The notes beneath the pieces are model-generated. The model made no database searches and had not been told where the DNA came from. It was given only the letters and a program-made list of their open reading frames with translations. Shown here in pieces: positions 16,094-29,035 of a DNA stretch of 64,000 nt (position 1 is the stretch's first letter; every line of letters starts with the position of its first letter). The stretch is from Stomatobaculum longum (GTDB taxonomy: Bacteria; Bacillota; Clostridia; Lachnospirales; Lachnospiraceae), in contig JH590861.1 of assembly GCA_000242235.1 (NCBI GenBank), forward strand, positions 142,692 through 206,691. Direction: 5' to 3'. The translations under genes and the position numbers were made by a program.

Positions 16094-17251
16094 ATGGAAC
16101 TCATGGATTATTTAAAATGGAGAAATGACGTAAGTTTTAGTGCAGCGCCGTTTAATGAAATCGACAATGTGCTTTTGTCTTATCTCGCCTATGCGGACTT
16201 CGGCGAGCTCTTGCAGGAAGAGAAGCGGCGTGTGAGCATCGAAACCTGTTTGAAACGCTTTTGCAAAAAACACGACTTGGCAGAAGTGCGGAAGAGTAAG
16301 CTCTTTATCGAGAGAGCGCCGCTGTTACTCGAAGACATGGTACGCGGGGCACGCTTCCGGGGAACCAAAGTCGTGCACTTCAGAGAGGTCTTTGACAAGG
16401 AAAAGGTGCAGCAGTTCGCGGCGCTCGTCTTTTTGCTTCCGGACGGGACCAGGTATGTCTCGTTTCGCGGCACGGATTTAAGTATCACCGGTTGGAAAGA
16501 GGACTTTTTGATGAGCTTTACCGCGGAGACCGAGGGCGCCAAGGAGGCGGTTTCCTATCTGAACGAAGTGGCAGCCTGTGTTGAGGGTGACTTAATCCTC
16601 GGAGGACACTCAAAGGGCGGCAACTTTGCGATGTTCGCGGCTGCTTTCTGCGATGATGCGGTCAAAGAGCGGATACTGAAAGTCTATAACAACGACGGCC
16701 CCGGCTTTCGGGAAGAGATTGTGCGCTCGGCAGCGTACCGAGAGCTGTTGCCGAAGATTACCAACATAGTCCCGCAGACCTCTATCATAGGCCGCTTGCT
16801 TTCGAACGAGGCGGCGCATACCGTCGTAAAGAGTACTGCCGCAGGTATCTTTCAGCACGATGTGACGACATGGGAAGTGACCAAGGACAAATTTGTCCGC
16901 GCGGAACCGGATGCCTTCAGTGATTTTGTCGAGAAATCACTCGGAACCTGGCTCGAAACCATGGACGACGAGGCGCGGAAATCTCTGGTTGAGACGGTCT
17001 TCTCCATGATTGAGATGACGGAGGCAGAGACCTTCGTGGAATTCGGAGAGAATCTATTCAAGAATACCGGGCTCATCATAAAGGGGTTTGGGAAGCTTCC
17101 GAAAGAGAAGCGGAGTGAACTGACCGCGGCGCTCGGGGGCCTCGCCGAGGCGGGCAGAGCAACCGTGCTCGACAAGATACCCAAAATCACCTTGCCCGGC
17201 GTGGAAGCAAAGTCTCGTTCGGAAGCAGAAGAGCGAAGTGGAGAAAATTGA
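16094..17251 (+). CDS. DUF2974 (Mbeg1-like) alpha/beta-hydrolase-fold protein
   Basis: 385 aa. The N-terminal two thirds match the Mbeg1-like family common in Lachnospiraceae and lactobacilli: early DYLKWRNDVSF and DNVLLSYLAYADF, the phrase YVSFRGTD, the nucleophile elbow GGHSKGGNFA (candidate Ser in GHSKGG) and NNDGPGF. A lipase-type serine hydrolase is expected but no substrate is known. The C-terminal 100 residues are helical and charged. No signal peptide. GAGGTGA precedes ATG 16094. Confidence 0.82.
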   Translation: MELMDYLKWRNDVSFSAAPFNEIDNVLLSYLAYADFGELLQEEKRRVSIETCLKRFCKKHDLAEVRKSKLFIERAPLLLEDMVRGARFRGTKVVHFREVFDKEKVQQFAALVFLLPDGTRYVSFRGTDLSITGWKEDFLMSFTAETEGAKEAVSYLNEVAACVEGDLILGGHSKGGNFAMFAAAFCDDAVKERILKVYNNDGPGFREEIVRSAAYRELLPKITNIVPQTSIIGRLLSNEAAHTVVKSTAAGIFQHDVTTWEVTKDKFVRAEPDAFSDFVEKSLGTWLETMDDEARKSLVETVFSMIEMTEAETFVEFGENLFKNTGLIIKGFGKLPKEKRSELTAALGGLAEAGRATVLDKIPKITLPGVEAKSRSEAEERSGEN

Positions 17252-17277
17252 TTTATATGATGGCGTTCACGCGGCTT

Positions 17278-17337
17278 AGTTTGTGCTCAGCACGATAATC
17301 CGTATCGGAGAGTGTGTGCCGAGATAAGAACAAACTT
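17278..17337 (+). other. Long imperfect hairpin after the DUF2974 gene
   Basis: AGTTTGTGCTCAGCAC can pair with GTGCCGAG...ACAAACT around a large loop. There is no T-run, so it may be a processing or weak termination structure. The rest of the 17252-17420 gap is empty. Confidence 0.35.
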
Positions 17338-17420
17338 TGCGTAAATCTTGCGCTTTCAGTGGATTCGTGTCTATAGTAGTTACAGATAACCTTGTTTTCG
17401 CGTTCGGAAAGGAGGGGCGG

Positions 17421-18023
17421 ATGAAAGGGAAAATCTGGGATCTGTATGCACCTATCTACAGCCGGGCCATGCGGGCGGAGGAGAGAAGCTATGCGTTTCT
17501 GTATCGCCGCATTGCGAAGCTGGTTCGCGCAAAGGAAGTGCTGGAGCTTGCCACCGGGCCCGGTGTGCTCGCGAAGCGCATAGCGCCGGTTACCAAGCGC
17601 ATGCTCGCGACGGATTATTCGGAGGGCATGATTGCGGAAGCAAAAAAAGGCATCTGCCCGAAAAACTTGCGCTTTGAGGTGGCGGATGCCCTATCCCTGC
17701 CCTATGCGGACGCGAGCTTCGATGCTGTGATCATTGTGAATGCCCTGCATCTTTTGCCGGAGCCGGAGTTCGCCCTGCGGGAAATAGCCCGCGTGTTGCG
17801 CCCGGACGGTATTTTGATTGCCCCGAATTTTGTGAAGAAACGAGAGCACTTTGTCGGTCGTTGCTGGGAAGCTGTTCTGGGGCTAGTCGGTGTGCGGTTC
17901 GAGCATCAGTGGACGGCGGGGGAATATCTTGCTTTTTTCAGAGATAATGGTTGGGAGCTGCTGTTTTATAAGGAAACGCAGGCGAGAATGCCCTTTCTCT
18001 ATGTAGAATGTGGGAGAAGTTAA
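17421..18023 (+). CDS. Class I SAM-dependent methyltransferase
   Basis: 200 aa. Motif I is LELATGPGVLAKRI (about 42-55), then the acidic residue of ATDYSEGM, and RFEVADALSLPYADASFD followed by LREIARVLRPDGIL, the Methyltransf_11 pattern seen in UbiE-like enzymes. Cytosolic; substrate unknown. ATG 17421 has AAAGGAGGGG just upstream. Its stop codon shares two bases with the stop of the convergent HD gene. Confidence 0.85.
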   Translation: MKGKIWDLYAPIYSRAMRAEERSYAFLYRRIAKLVRAKEVLELATGPGVLAKRIAPVTKRMLATDYSEGMIAEAKKGICPKNLRFEVADALSLPYADASFDAVIIVNALHLLPEPEFALREIARVLRPDGILIAPNFVKKREHFVGRCWEAVLGLVGVRFEHQWTAGEYLAFFRDNGWELLFYKETQARMPFLYVECGRS

Positions 18024-18523
18024 GAATGGGAGGAGAGGTGTAGCATAGTCTTTGCCTCTTCGATGCCGCTCTTAGTGCGGAAGACAGACTTAAGAGCCTG
18101 TCTCACGGCAGAGGGCGGCGTGTGATTTTCGAGCGCGTTTGCAATATAGTCGGCCTCGAGGAGTATCTGATAGTCTGTGCCGTTGACCGCATCGTAACTG
18201 TGGTGATGTCCGACCAGAAAAACGATGCGCTCTAACAATTCGCCCGGGATCCCGGCGTCCCGTAAAAAAGCGCGCACCAGAACAGCGCCTTCGCGCTCCT
18301 GGTTCTTGCCGTCGGTATTGCCGTATTTTTCGCGGCAGAGCGGGCAGGCAATGTCATGTGTGATGGCCGCGACCTCCAGTACATAGCGCTCGCGCTTTGA
18401 GAGGCATTCGCCGTCGGCAATGTCCCGCGCATAGCCCCAGACGCGGAGAAAATGGTCGATGTCATGCAAATTTCCCTTTGAGTAGTAGGCCATATCCCGT
18501 GCGATTTCTTTGACTGTTTTCAT
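18020..18523 (-). CDS. HD-domain phosphohydrolase
   Basis: 167 aa. The metal-binding His and Asp are visible as HDIDHFLRVWGYA, AAITHDIACP and GHHHSYD, as in YedJ-type HD hydrolases. Probably a cytosolic phosphohydrolase of nucleotides or similar. ATG at 18521-18523 has GGAGG upstream on the minus strand. Its end overlaps the end of the methyltransferase gene, so no terminator separates the two. Confidence 0.85.
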   Translation of the reverse strand: MKTVKEIARDMAYYSKGNLHDIDHFLRVWGYARDIADGECLSKRERYVLEVAAITHDIACPLCREKYGNTDGKNQEREGAVLVRAFLRDAGIPGELLERIVFLVGHHHSYDAVNGTDYQILLEADYIANALENHTPPSAVRQALKSVFRTKSGIEEAKTMLHLSSHS

Positions 18524-18675
18524 CCGTGAGTACCTCCGCATTGTTCTTGTATGCATTTTGGAACAAAGCACGAAAAAAGTCCAGTGCTTCCGCAGAAAGC
18601 ACTGTCAAATGGTTGTTTTTAACACTCTGCCGAAAAAGTGGGGAAGGATGACAGTGTCAATTAGTCAACATTACC

Positions 18676-18704
18676 TTGACAAATGTGCCAATCGGTGATA
18701 AAGT
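18676..18704 (+). promoter_or_regulatory. Promoter of the ATP synthase operon
   Basis: TTGACA (18676-18681), 17-base spacer, TAAAGT (18699-18704), 45 bases before the first gene. A CAGTGCTT/AAGCACTG hairpin stands about 70 bases upstream. Confidence 0.6.
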
Positions 18705-18748
18705 GAGCGCGTATTTTATTGTTCCGGTGTTGTGAAGAGAGGCAGGAA

Positions 18749-19018
18749 ATGAGGCATCGTTCTGAGATTATGCAAAACCTTTTGCTGCTGAGCCAGTTCG
18801 GTCTTTCTCTCGCGGCGCCGCTTCTTTTATGCCTTTTTTTCTGTCACTATCTGGTTGCACGCTGGCAGGTCGGCGCGTGGGTGTATATTCCGGGCTTTTT
18901 CTTTGGGCTCGGCGGCTCCTTCACGACGGCATGGAAACTGTATCGGCGGGAATGTGAGCGGACAGAACAGGAAGAGAAGGAAAAGGAAACGCGTATTGCG
19001 AGCAATGACCATCGCTGA
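18749..19018 (+). CDS. AtpZ/ATPase gene 1 small membrane protein
   Basis: 89 aa with two membrane segments (LLLLSQFGLSLAAPLLLCLFF and WVYIPGFFFGLGGSFTTAW) and a charged tail. Position at the head of the atp operon and the SQFGLSLAAP phrase identify the AtpZ/AtpI-like accessory family, thought to help c-ring assembly or Mg2+ supply. ATG 18749 follows GAGAGGCAGG; an in-frame ATG at 18719 lacks a site. Confidence 0.75.
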   Translation: MRHRSEIMQNLLLLSQFGLSLAAPLLLCLFFCHYLVARWQVGAWVYIPGFFFGLGGSFTTAWKLYRRECERTEQEEKEKETRIASNDHR

Positions 19019-19038
19019 CCGGGAAAAGGAGCAGAACT

Positions 19039-19473
19039 ATGAAGGTACAGGAAGCTGTCCGGCGTGAGACGGGGAGAGTGGCACTCCATGTAGTGTTCAT
19101 GACTCTTGTCATGCTGGCCGTTTTTTTTGCGCTACACCTGGCATTTCCGAAGAAAATCGGCTTTTCTTACGGCACAGTTTTCTCTGCCTTGCTGGGCGCA
19201 GCGGTGGGGATATTAAACTTCTTTCTGATGGGACTCACGGTGCAACACGTCGCAGGTCTCGAAGATCCCAAGGAGGCAAAGCGGTTCATGCAGAAATCCT
19301 ATGTGAATCGCAATACCTTGCAGATTGTGTGGATGATATTGGCGGTGGCAGTGCCTGTCATTCATCCGGTCGCGGGTATTCTGCCGCTGTTTTTCCCGGG
19401 GTTTTCCGTGCGGCTGCAAGGCATCTTCCCGCCGAAGGAAGAGCAGAAAACCAAACAAGGGGGTGAGATCTAA
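19039..19473 (+). CDS. atpI: ATP synthase subunit I (AtpI-like)
   Basis: 144 aa, four hydrophobic segments (HVVFMTLVMLAVFFALHL, FSALLGAAVGILNFFLMG, IVWMILAVAVPVI, GILPLFFPGF). This is the usual place and size of the Firmicutes subunit I, which helps assemble the c ring. Sequence is poorly conserved, so the call rests largely on context. Confidence 0.7.
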   Translation: MKVQEAVRRETGRVALHVVFMTLVMLAVFFALHLAFPKKIGFSYGTVFSALLGAAVGILNFFLMGLTVQHVAGLEDPKEAKRFMQKSYVNRNTLQIVWMILAVAVPVIHPVAGILPLFFPGFSVRLQGIFPPKEEQKTKQGGEI

Positions 19474-19476
19474 GCT

Positions 19477-20238
19477 ATGAATTTTGATATTTCCGGCGCA
19501 AAGATTTTCTTCCGCATTCCGACACATCTGCCGCTCATCGGTGACATTGTTGTCTCGGAGACGGTGGTTGTCTCCTGGCTGGTGATGCTGATTATCACGG
19601 GACTCTGTATTTTTCTGACCCGCGATTTAAAGGTGGAGCACATCGGAAAACGGCAGGCACTCGCAGAGCTCATTGTGGAGAGTGCGGAAAATCTGGTGCG
19701 GAACAACACGGGCGGAAACAAGTTCGACTATCTGATTCCGTTTGTCGGCGCGTTGTTTTCCACGAGTGTGATTTCGAACCTGATCAGTCTCGTCGGACTC
19801 AGAAGTCCGACGGCCGATTTGTCGGTTGAAGCAGCCTGGGCCGTGACGGTATTCACGATGATTACACTGAATAAAATCAAGGCGGGCGGTTTGCTCGGCT
19901 ATCTGAAGGGCTTCACGACGCCGATTCCGGTGATGACACCGTTTAACATTCTCTCCGAGATTGCAACGCCGATCAGTATGGCGTGCCGTCACTTCGGCAA
20001 TGTGCTCTCGGGCGTGGTCATCAACGGACTGATTTATGCGGCGCTCGGCGTTGCCTCTGCGGCACTCTTCGGATTAATTCCGGGAGCGGTCGGAGACTTC
20101 CTCTCGCACATCCCGATTCTCGCAGTCGGACTTCCGGCCATCATGTCGTTCTACTTTGACTGGTTTTCCGGTATCATGCAGGCATTTATTTTTACCATGC
20201 TAACCATTATGTACATTGCGAATGCGTCCGAAGGGTAA
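19477..20238 (+). CDS. atpB: ATP synthase Fo subunit a
   Basis: 253 aa membrane protein. Five to six transmembrane segments; helix with the functional region TPFNILSEIATPISMACRHFGN... carries the conserved Arg (CRHFGN) that faces the c-ring carboxylate. Forms the ion half-channels. Starts four bases after atpI. Confidence 0.93.
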   Translation: MNFDISGAKIFFRIPTHLPLIGDIVVSETVVVSWLVMLIITGLCIFLTRDLKVEHIGKRQALAELIVESAENLVRNNTGGNKFDYLIPFVGALFSTSVISNLISLVGLRSPTADLSVEAAWAVTVFTMITLNKIKAGGLLGYLKGFTTPIPVMTPFNILSEIATPISMACRHFGNVLSGVVINGLIYAALGVASAALFGLIPGAVGDFLSHIPILAVGLPAIMSFYFDWFSGIMQAFIFTMLTIMYIANASEG

Positions 20239-20266
20239 GGCGGCATTTGCAATCACCAACATTTAG

Positions 20267-20560
<294 letters not shown>

Positions 20561-20575
20561 ATCGGGAGGAGCGGA

Positions 20576-21079
20576 ATGGATACACAGGCACTGGTAACCA
20601 TCGTGCCTTCGACCTTTATTCTGACCATCCTGAATCTCTTCATTCAGATGTTTCTGATGAAGAAGTTCCTGTTCAAACCCATTCGGCGCGTCCTCGAAGA
20701 GCGCCAGAAGCGGGCGGATCAGAACATACGGGCAGCGGAACAGGAAAAGGCCGAGGCAGAGGCTGTCAAGGCAGAGTATACAAAGAATATGGCGCAGGCG
20801 CGCGAAGAGGCGGCCGGCATACTGGAGCGCGCAAAGCAGGATGCTTCGCAGCAGGCAGATGCTCTGCTTGCAAGTGCGAGAACCGAGGCGCAGTCGCTGA
20901 AAACGAAGGCGGAAAATGATATCCGCCAGGAGAAAAAGCGCGTTCTCAATGAGGCGAAGGATGAAATTGGCGGCCTTGCGATGGACATTGCAGGGCAGGT
21001 GATAGAGCGGGAGGTTCATGAGGCGGATCACCGCGCACTGATTGATGATTTTCTGCAGAAGGTTGAGGATGCGTCATGA
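20576..21079 (+). CDS. atpF: ATP synthase Fo subunit b
   Basis: 167 aa: one N-terminal membrane helix (IVPSTFILTILNLFIQMFLM), then a long charged coiled coil that forms the peripheral stalk. ATGA overlap with atpH. Confidence 0.93.
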   Translation: MDTQALVTIVPSTFILTILNLFIQMFLMKKFLFKPIRRVLEERQKRADQNIRAAEQEKAEAEAVKAEYTKNMAQAREEAAGILERAKQDASQQADALLASARTEAQSLKTKAENDIRQEKKRVLNEAKDEIGGLAMDIAGQVIEREVHEADHRALIDDFLQKVEDAS

Positions 21080-21615
21080 TGCGCGTTGCAGAGCTCTATG
21101 GCGGGAGCCTCTATGATCTTGCGGCAGAGGAGCAGCAGGAACAGGAGATTTTGGCTGAGATGAAGGGCGTGCAGGCTCTGTTTCACGAAAATCCGAAGTA
21201 TGCCGCACTGCTCTCCGAGCCGAGCATCCCGAAGGAGAAGCGCTTAGAGCTCCTCGATCAGGCGTTCCGCGGTGAAATCAGACCCTATCTTCTGAATTTC
21301 TTAAAGCTCATTACCGAGAGGGAGCTGTTGTCTCAGTATGGGGGCATGTGCCGCGCCTATGAGCGCCGTTTCAACGCAGCGCACAATATTGTCGCAGCGA
21401 CTGTGCGCACAGCTGTGCCGCTTGACCAGGAAGAGCGCGATAGGCTGAAAGAAGCGCTGGGGAAGCGGAGTGGAAAACAAGTGGTGCTGCGGGAGATGCT
21501 CGATGCAAGTCTGCTCGGCGGCATTGTGGTTGAGATCGACGGAAAGACTCTGGACGGCAGCGTCGCGGGTCGTCTCCTCGAGATTCGCAAAAAAGTGGAA
21601 GAAATAGTACTGTAA
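21076..21615 (+). CDS. atpH: ATP synthase F1 subunit delta
   Basis: 179 aa, normal size. Six-helix N domain (YGGSLYDLAAEE, FLKLITERELLSQYGGM) and C-terminal sheet ending LLGGIVVEIDGKTLDGSVAGRL, the typical family ending. Joins F1 to the b stalk. Start may be ATG 21076 or the next ATG at 21079. Confidence 0.93.
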   Translation: MMRVAELYGGSLYDLAAEEQQEQEILAEMKGVQALFHENPKYAALLSEPSIPKEKRLELLDQAFRGEIRPYLLNFLKLITERELLSQYGGMCRAYERRFNAAHNIVAATVRTAVPLDQEERDRLKEALGKRSGKQVVLREMLDASLLGGIVVEIDGKTLDGSVAGRLLEIRKKVEEIVL

Positions 21616-21630
21616 AAAGGTGGGCATAGA

Positions 21631-23172
21631 ATGGAATTAAAGTCAGAAAAGATCTCTGAGGTCATTCGAAGCCAGATTAAATACTACGAGAATGCCATCA
21701 TTCAGAACGAGACCGGGACAGTGCTCACGGTCGGAGACGGTATTGCGAGAGTTTCCGGACTTTATAACTGCATGTCCGGTGAACTCCTCGAATTTCAGGA
21801 TGGTAGCTTCGGTATGGCACAGAATCTGGAGGAAAACAGCGTCTCGGCGGTTTTGTTCGGCTCGGACGTCGGCGTTCAGGAGGGGCAGGCTGTAAAACGC
21901 ACGGGTCGTGTGGTCTCAGTCCCGGTCGGAGAGGCGCTCCTTGGTCGCGTGGTCAATGCAATCGGCCAGCCGATTGACGGCGCAGGCCCGATTGATAGCA
22001 AAGAATATCGCGCGGTCGAGAGCCCGGCGCCCGGCATCATTGACCGTCAGCCGGTCAAAGAGCCAATGCAGACAGGCATCAAAGCCATTGATTCGATGAT
22101 TCCGATTGGTCGCGGTCAGCGTGAATTGATCATTGGCGACCGCCAGACCGGAAAGACGACCATTGCATTGGATACAATTCTGAATCAGAAGGGCAAGGAT
22201 GTCATCTGCATTTATGTCGCAATCGGACAGAAGCGTTCCACCGTCACAGCACTGGTGAATACGCTCAAAGAGGCGGGCGCGATGGACTACACGATTGTCG
22301 TCGCGGCAACGGCTTCGGAGCCGAGCCCCCTGCAGTACATTGCGCCGTATGCGGGCTGCGCGATGGGCGAGTATTTTATGAACCGCGGTCAGCATGTGCT
22401 GATTGTCTACGATGACCTCTCGAAGCACGCGGTTGCATACCGCGCAATTTCGCTGCTGATTCGCCGCCCGCCGGGCCGTGAGGCATACCCGGGCGATGTC
22501 TTCTACCTGCACTCGCGTCTGTTAGAGCGCGCGGCAAAGCTCTCGGCGGACAAGGGCGCGGGTTCGATGACGGCGCTGCCGATTATCGAGACGCAGGCGG
22601 GCGATGTCTCGGCCTACATTCCGACCAACGTGATTTCGATTACCGACGGTCAGATTTTCCTCGAGACAGAGCTCTTCCACAGCGGCGTTATGCCGGCTGT
22701 GAATCCAGGTATCTCGGTGTCGCGCGTCGGCGGCAACGCGCAGGTCAAGGCAATGAAAAAGGTCGCCGGAACCTTGAAGCTCATTTACTCGCAGTTTCGT
22801 GAATTGCAGAGCTTTGCCCAGTTCGGTTCGGATCTGGATGCAGACACCAAGGCGCGTCTCGCACAGGGAGAGCGCATTGTGGAAGTCCTGAAGCAGGGAA
22901 AGTCAACGCCGATTCCGGTTGAAAAACAGGTCGCGATTCTCTATGCAGTTGTCAATCACATTTTGACGCCGGTTCCAGTCGAAAAAATCAGGGAATTTGA
23001 AGCGGTATTGTACCGCTTCCTCGACAGAGATCCGGACGGTGTCGCTGTTATGGAGGAAATCCGGCAAAATGGAGCCTATAGCGCGGAGGGAGAAGAGCGA
23101 TTGAAGCAGGCGCTTCAGCGCTGCGTCGAGGAGTTCCTGCAGAGTGAGCAGACGAGCAAAGCGCAGGCTTAA
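21631..23172 (+). CDS. atpA: ATP synthase F1 subunit alpha
   Basis: 513 aa. Walker A GDRQTGKT, arginine-finger region and the family phrase [17 protein letters not shown] are present. Non-catalytic nucleotide-binding subunit of the F1 hexamer. Confidence 0.97.
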   Translation: MELKSEKISEVIRSQIKYYENAIIQNETGTVLTVGDGIARVSGLYNCMSGELLEFQDGSFGMAQNLEENSVSAVLFGSDVGVQEGQAVKRTGRVVSVPVGEALLGRVVNAIGQPIDGAGPIDSKEYRAVESPAPGIIDRQPVKEPMQTGIKAIDSMIPIGRGQRELIIGDRQTGKTTIALDTILNQKGKDVICIYVAIGQKRSTVTALVNTLKEAGAMDYTIVVAATASEPSPLQYIAPYAGCAMGEYFMNRGQHVLIVYDDLSKHAVAYRAISLLIRRPPGREAYPGDVFYLHSRLLERAAKLSADKGAGSMTALPIIETQAGDVSAYIPTNVISITDGQIFLETELFHSGVMPAVNPGISVSRVGGNAQVKAMKKVAGTLKLIYSQFRELQSFAQFGSDLDADTKARLAQGERIVEVLKQGKSTPIPVEKQVAILYAVVNHILTPVPVEKIREFEAVLYRFLDRDPDGVAVMEEIRQNGAYSAEGEERLKQALQRCVEEFLQSEQTSKAQA

Positions 23173-23184
23173 CAGGAGGAGACG

Positions 23185-25508
<2,324 letters not shown>

Positions 25509-25520
25509 GGAGGAGAGCGC

Positions 25521-25937
25521 ATGGCGAACTTCCATTTGGAAATTGTCACGCTGGACGGGCAAAAATACGCGGGTGAGGTGGAGCAGCTCATGCTTCGCAG
25601 CATTACGGGTGACATTGCAATCCTCGCGCATCACACGAACTACTGCACAGCGGTCGGAATGGGGACTGCTAAAGTGCATTTTCCGGACGGCACCGTTCGG
25701 GAGGCGGCTTGCGTCGGCGGTATGCTCTCTGTGATGGATGGCATTTGCCGGCTCCTGCCTACAACCTTTGAGTGGAGCGATGAAATTGATCTGGTGCGCG
25801 CGGAGGAGGCGAAGCGGCGTGCGGAAGAGCTTCTCAAGGAGAAGCTCTCGGAGGAAGCGCGGATACAGGCGCGTGCCAGGTTATATCGCGCGCTGATCCG
25901 CATTCAGACAGCGGGACAGCCGAAGCTCAAATTGTGA
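25521..25937 (+). CDS. atpC: ATP synthase F1 subunit epsilon
   Basis: 138 aa: N-terminal beta sandwich (FHLEIVTLDGQKYAGEVEQL, GDIAILAHHTNY) and C-terminal helical hairpin rich in Glu/Arg. Rotor subunit and regulator. Last gene of the operon. Confidence 0.95.
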   Translation: MANFHLEIVTLDGQKYAGEVEQLMLRSITGDIAILAHHTNYCTAVGMGTAKVHFPDGTVREAACVGGMLSVMDGICRLLPTTFEWSDEIDLVRAEEAKRRAEELLKEKLSEEARIQARARLYRALIRIQTAGQPKLKL

Positions 25938-25978
25938 GCGGCGGTGATTGGAAAAGGCAATTGGAAAAATGAATTTGA

Positions 25979-26028
25979 CAGGGGAGTCTGTCGCAGAGAG
26001 CAAAGGCGTTCTGTGACAGATTCCCCTG
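25979..26028 (+). terminator. Large hairpin after the atp operon
   Basis: CAGGGGA-TCTGTC-CAGA pairs with TCTG-GACAGA-TCCCCTG with two G-T pairs. No T-run follows, so termination is uncertain; the right arm holds the -35 box of the next promoter. Confidence 0.55.
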
Positions 26029-26041
26029 CTTGTGTTATACT
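26013..26041 (+). promoter_or_regulatory. Promoter of ftsK
   Basis: GTGACA (26013-26018), 17-base spacer, TATACT (26036-26041). The -35 lies in the 3' arm of the preceding hairpin. Confidence 0.55.
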
Positions 26042-26097
26042 GTAAGTTCAGGATTCCTATTAAATCGAACGCAGGTTCACGGAGAGGAGGGGCGATT

Positions 26098-29022
26098 TTG
26101 GCGCAGAAAAAGGGCGGAAGCAGGCGGCGTACCGCGACAACGGCAAAAAACAGAAAACGGAGCAGCGCGACTGTGCGGAAAAAGCGGCAGTCGGCAGCGG
26201 AGCAACCTTTATTTTTGCGGGAGGAAGCCCTGCCTCTTTTGTTCGGTCTTCTGGCGGTCCTTTTGCTGCTCAGCAATTTCGGACTCTGCGGCGCGCTCGG
26301 TGCCGTGCTTCGCGATGTGCAGCTGGGGCTCTTTGGCAGTCCGGGGCTCTTGTTTCCGCTGTTGCTCTGCGGGATCGTGATTTACAGCCCGCTCTCGGGC
26401 GACAAGGAGCGGGCGCTCCAGAAAAACACGGCACTTCTTCTCTCATATGTATTTCTGATTGTATTGGTACATCTGCTGCAGGGGACAGAGGGCGGCGATC
26501 TCGCCTATCTCTATGCCGGCAAGCGGGGCGGCGGCGCCGTCGGCGGGCTGCTCGCCGGAGCACTCCGCACGGTCCTGGGGCAGGTCGGCGCTGTGCTGAT
26601 TGTATTGGTGCTCCTGATTCTCTGCCTCTCGTATATCACGGAAAAATCGTTTGTCGCGCTCGTACAGCGCTATAGCGGCAAGGCCTATGTGCGCACCCGC
26701 GAAGAGCTTGCGAGACGCCGCGCAGAGAGAGATCAGCGAGAGGCTGCGCTCTCGGCGGAAGTTGCGGCGCGGCTCGAAGAGCTCGAAGCCGAGAAGGCGG
26801 CTTTGGAGGCCGGAAATCCGGTCACTGAGAACAGCGAGGCGGCGAAGACAGAGACAGCTCCCGCACCCAGAACGTCCTGGAGAAAAATGATTGACGCCAT
26901 ACAGCCGGACAAGCAGACAACGGAAGAAGAGGCGGATACGCTGCCGCGCGAGGTCATACGGACGGAGATCACGGATGACTGGGAGGAGCGTCGGAGTGCA
27001 AGGCGGGAATTCCGCGAAGAAGACGAGCCGGAAGTGTTGCATTTTTCGCGGGACGTATATTCACCGGAAGAGCCCGTGACAGAGGAGGCGCCTGCCGCAC
27101 CGCCGACGCCGGACCTGTACGCGGACGGCGACCCCGCCCTTCTCGAGGCACTGCGCCGTGCGGATGAAATTTTAAGACGGGATGACAGCCCTTCCGAAGA
27201 GACAGCGGTTTCACGGAAAGAAGAGATGTATGACGAACCGACATATGACGAAGCGGTCTCTTTCGGTGAGGTATACGAGGCGCCGGAGACAGAGCTGAGC
27301 GAAGCCGAAAAGGCAGAGAAACTCGCGCAGATTGAAAAGAGTGAGGCTGCCGAGTGGAACCGGGACGAGGAGGAGATACCGCGCTCCATCGAAATTGCCG
27401 AGGCCGAGCCGCTGCGTCCCCTTTCGTTCCGAACGGAAGAAAGCAGTGTCGCGACAGGCATAGCGTCGGCTAGGACAGCGATGCCGCGGCAGGAGACAGC
27501 CGTGCGGCAGCAGAGCGCGGACAGACAAGTCAGCGCACCGAAGAGACCGGCGCCGCCGAAAAAGTACAAGACGCCGCCGCTTGACCTTCTCGAAAAAGGC
27601 AAGGAAAAGCGGCAGGAGAGCGACCTCGAGTACAGGACAACGGCGCTGAAACTCGAGGAGACCCTCCACAATTTCGGCGTCGATGTCAAAGTCACGAACT
27701 TCAGTTGCGGTCCGGCCGTGACGCGCTATGAGCTTCTGCCCGCGCAGGGCGTCAAGGTCGGGCGTATTGTGGCGCTCGCCGATGACATTAAGCTCAGTCT
27801 CGCGGCGGCGGATATTCGCATCGAGGCGCCGATTCCCGGCAAGTCCGCAGTCGGCATCGAAGTGCCGAACAAGGAGAACAATACGGTCTATCTCCGGGAT
27901 CTCCTGGAGAGCGAGCGCTTTAAAAAGGCGAACGGCAAGATCAGTTTCGCGGTCGGCAAGGACATTGCGGGACAGACTGTGGTCACAGACATTGCAAAGA
28001 TGCCGCATCTCCTGATTGCCGGTGCGACCGGCTCCGGTAAGTCGGTCTGTATCAACACGTTGATTATGAGCATCCTCTACCGTTATCGGCCGGAGGAAGT
28101 GAAGCTCATCATGATAGATCCGAAGGTCGTGGAACTCTCGGTCTACAACGGCATCCCGCATCTCCTGATTCCGGTCGTCACGGACCCGAAGAAGGCAGCG
28201 GGCGCGCTCAACTGGGCAGTTGCCGAGATGACGGATCGCTATCGGAAATTTGCGGAGACCGGCGTTCGCGACCTGCGGGGCTATAACGAGAGAATCCGGG
28301 CAGCCGCGGCGAGCGGAACCGTGAATCAGGAGGATTTGCCGACGCCGTTACCCCAGCTCGTCATCATCATCGATGAGCTTGCCGACCTCATGATGGTCTC
28401 CAAAAATGAAGTGGAAGAGGCTATCTGCCGCATCGCGCAGCTCGCTCGTGCGGCCGGCATGCATCTCGTAATCGCAACCCAGCGGCCGAGTGTCAATGTC
28501 ATCACCGGCCTCATCAAGGCAAATATTCCGTCCCGCATCGCGTTCGCGGTCTCCTCGGGTATCGACTCGCGGACCATTCTGGACGGCGTCGGCGCGGAAA
28601 AACTGCTCGGAAAGGGTGATATGCTCTTTTTCCCGCAGGGAATCCCGAAGCCGGTGCGCGTGCAGGGCGCCTTTGTCTCGGATCAGGAAGTGCAGAAGGC
28701 GGTCGAATTCATCCGGGAAGAGGAAATTCCGCTCTCGTATTCGGAAGAGATTGAGGATAAGATTTTGCGCTCGGGTGACAGTCCGGCGGTCCAGGCTGCC
28801 GACAGCGGACGAGATCCGCTCTTTTTCCAGGCGGGGCGTTTTGTGATTGAGAAGAACAAGGCTTCGATCGGAAATCTGCAGCGTATGTTTAAAATCGGTT
28901 TTAACCGCGCGGCGCGCATCATGGATCAGCTCGCGGCGGCGGGTGTGGTCGGCGAAGAGCAGGGCACCAAGCCTCGTGAGTTGCTGATGAGCATGGAAGA
29001 GTTTGAAGCAATGGAGCAATGA
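26098..29022 (+). CDS. ftsK: DNA translocase FtsK/SpoIIIE
   Basis: 974 aa. Four N-terminal membrane segments (about 35-200), a long acidic low-complexity linker (about 210-490), then the motor: alpha domain, RecA-like beta domain with Walker A GATGSGKS and Walker [12 protein letters not shown], and the C-terminal winged-helix gamma domain ([26 protein letters not shown]) that reads KOPS-type sites. It pumps chromosome DNA through the closing septum. I choose TTG 26098 because GGAGAGGAGGGG stands just upstream; the frame is open further up but without a site. Confidence 0.93.
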   Translation: MAQKKGGSRRRTATTAKNRKRSSATVRKKRQSAAEQPLFLREEALPLLFGLLAVLLLLSNFGLCGALGAVLRDVQLGLFGSPGLLFPLLLCGIVIYSPLSGDKERALQKNTALLLSYVFLIVLVHLLQGTEGGDLAYLYAGKRGGGAVGGLLAGALRTVLGQVGAVLIVLVLLILCLSYITEKSFVALVQRYSGKAYVRTREELARRRAERDQREAALSAEVAARLEELEAEKAALEAGNPVTENSEAAKTETAPAPRTSWRKMIDAIQPDKQTTEEEADTLPREVIRTEITDDWEERRSARREFREEDEPEVLHFSRDVYSPEEPVTEEAPAAPPTPDLYADGDPALLEALRRADEILRRDDSPSEETAVSRKEEMYDEPTYDEAVSFGEVYEAPETELSEAEKAEKLAQIEKSEAAEWNRDEEEIPRSIEIAEAEPLRPLSFRTEESSVATGIASARTAMPRQETAVRQQSADRQVSAPKRPAPPKKYKTPPLDLLEKGKEKRQESDLEYRTTALKLEETLHNFGVDVKVTNFSCGPAVTRYELLPAQGVKVGRIVALADDIKLSLAAADIRIEAPIPGKSAVGIEVPNKENNTVYLRDLLESERFKKANGKISFAVGKDIAGQTVVTDIAKMPHLLIAGATGSGKSVCINTLIMSILYRYRPEEVKLIMIDPKVVELSVYNGIPHLLIPVVTDPKKAAGALNWAVAEMTDRYRKFAETGVRDLRGYNERIRAAAASGTVNQEDLPTPLPQLVIIIDELADLMMVSKNEVEEAICRIAQLARAAGMHLVIATQRPSVNVITGLIKANIPSRIAFAVSSGIDSRTILDGVGAEKLLGKGDMLFFPQGIPKPVRVQGAFVSDQEVQKAVEFIREEEIPLSYSEEIEDKILRSGDSPAVQAADSGRDPLFFQAGRFVIEKNKASIGNLQRMFKIGFNRAARIMDQLAAAGVVGEEQGTKPRELLMSMEEFEAMEQ

Positions 29023-29035
29023 GAGGAAAAGATAT

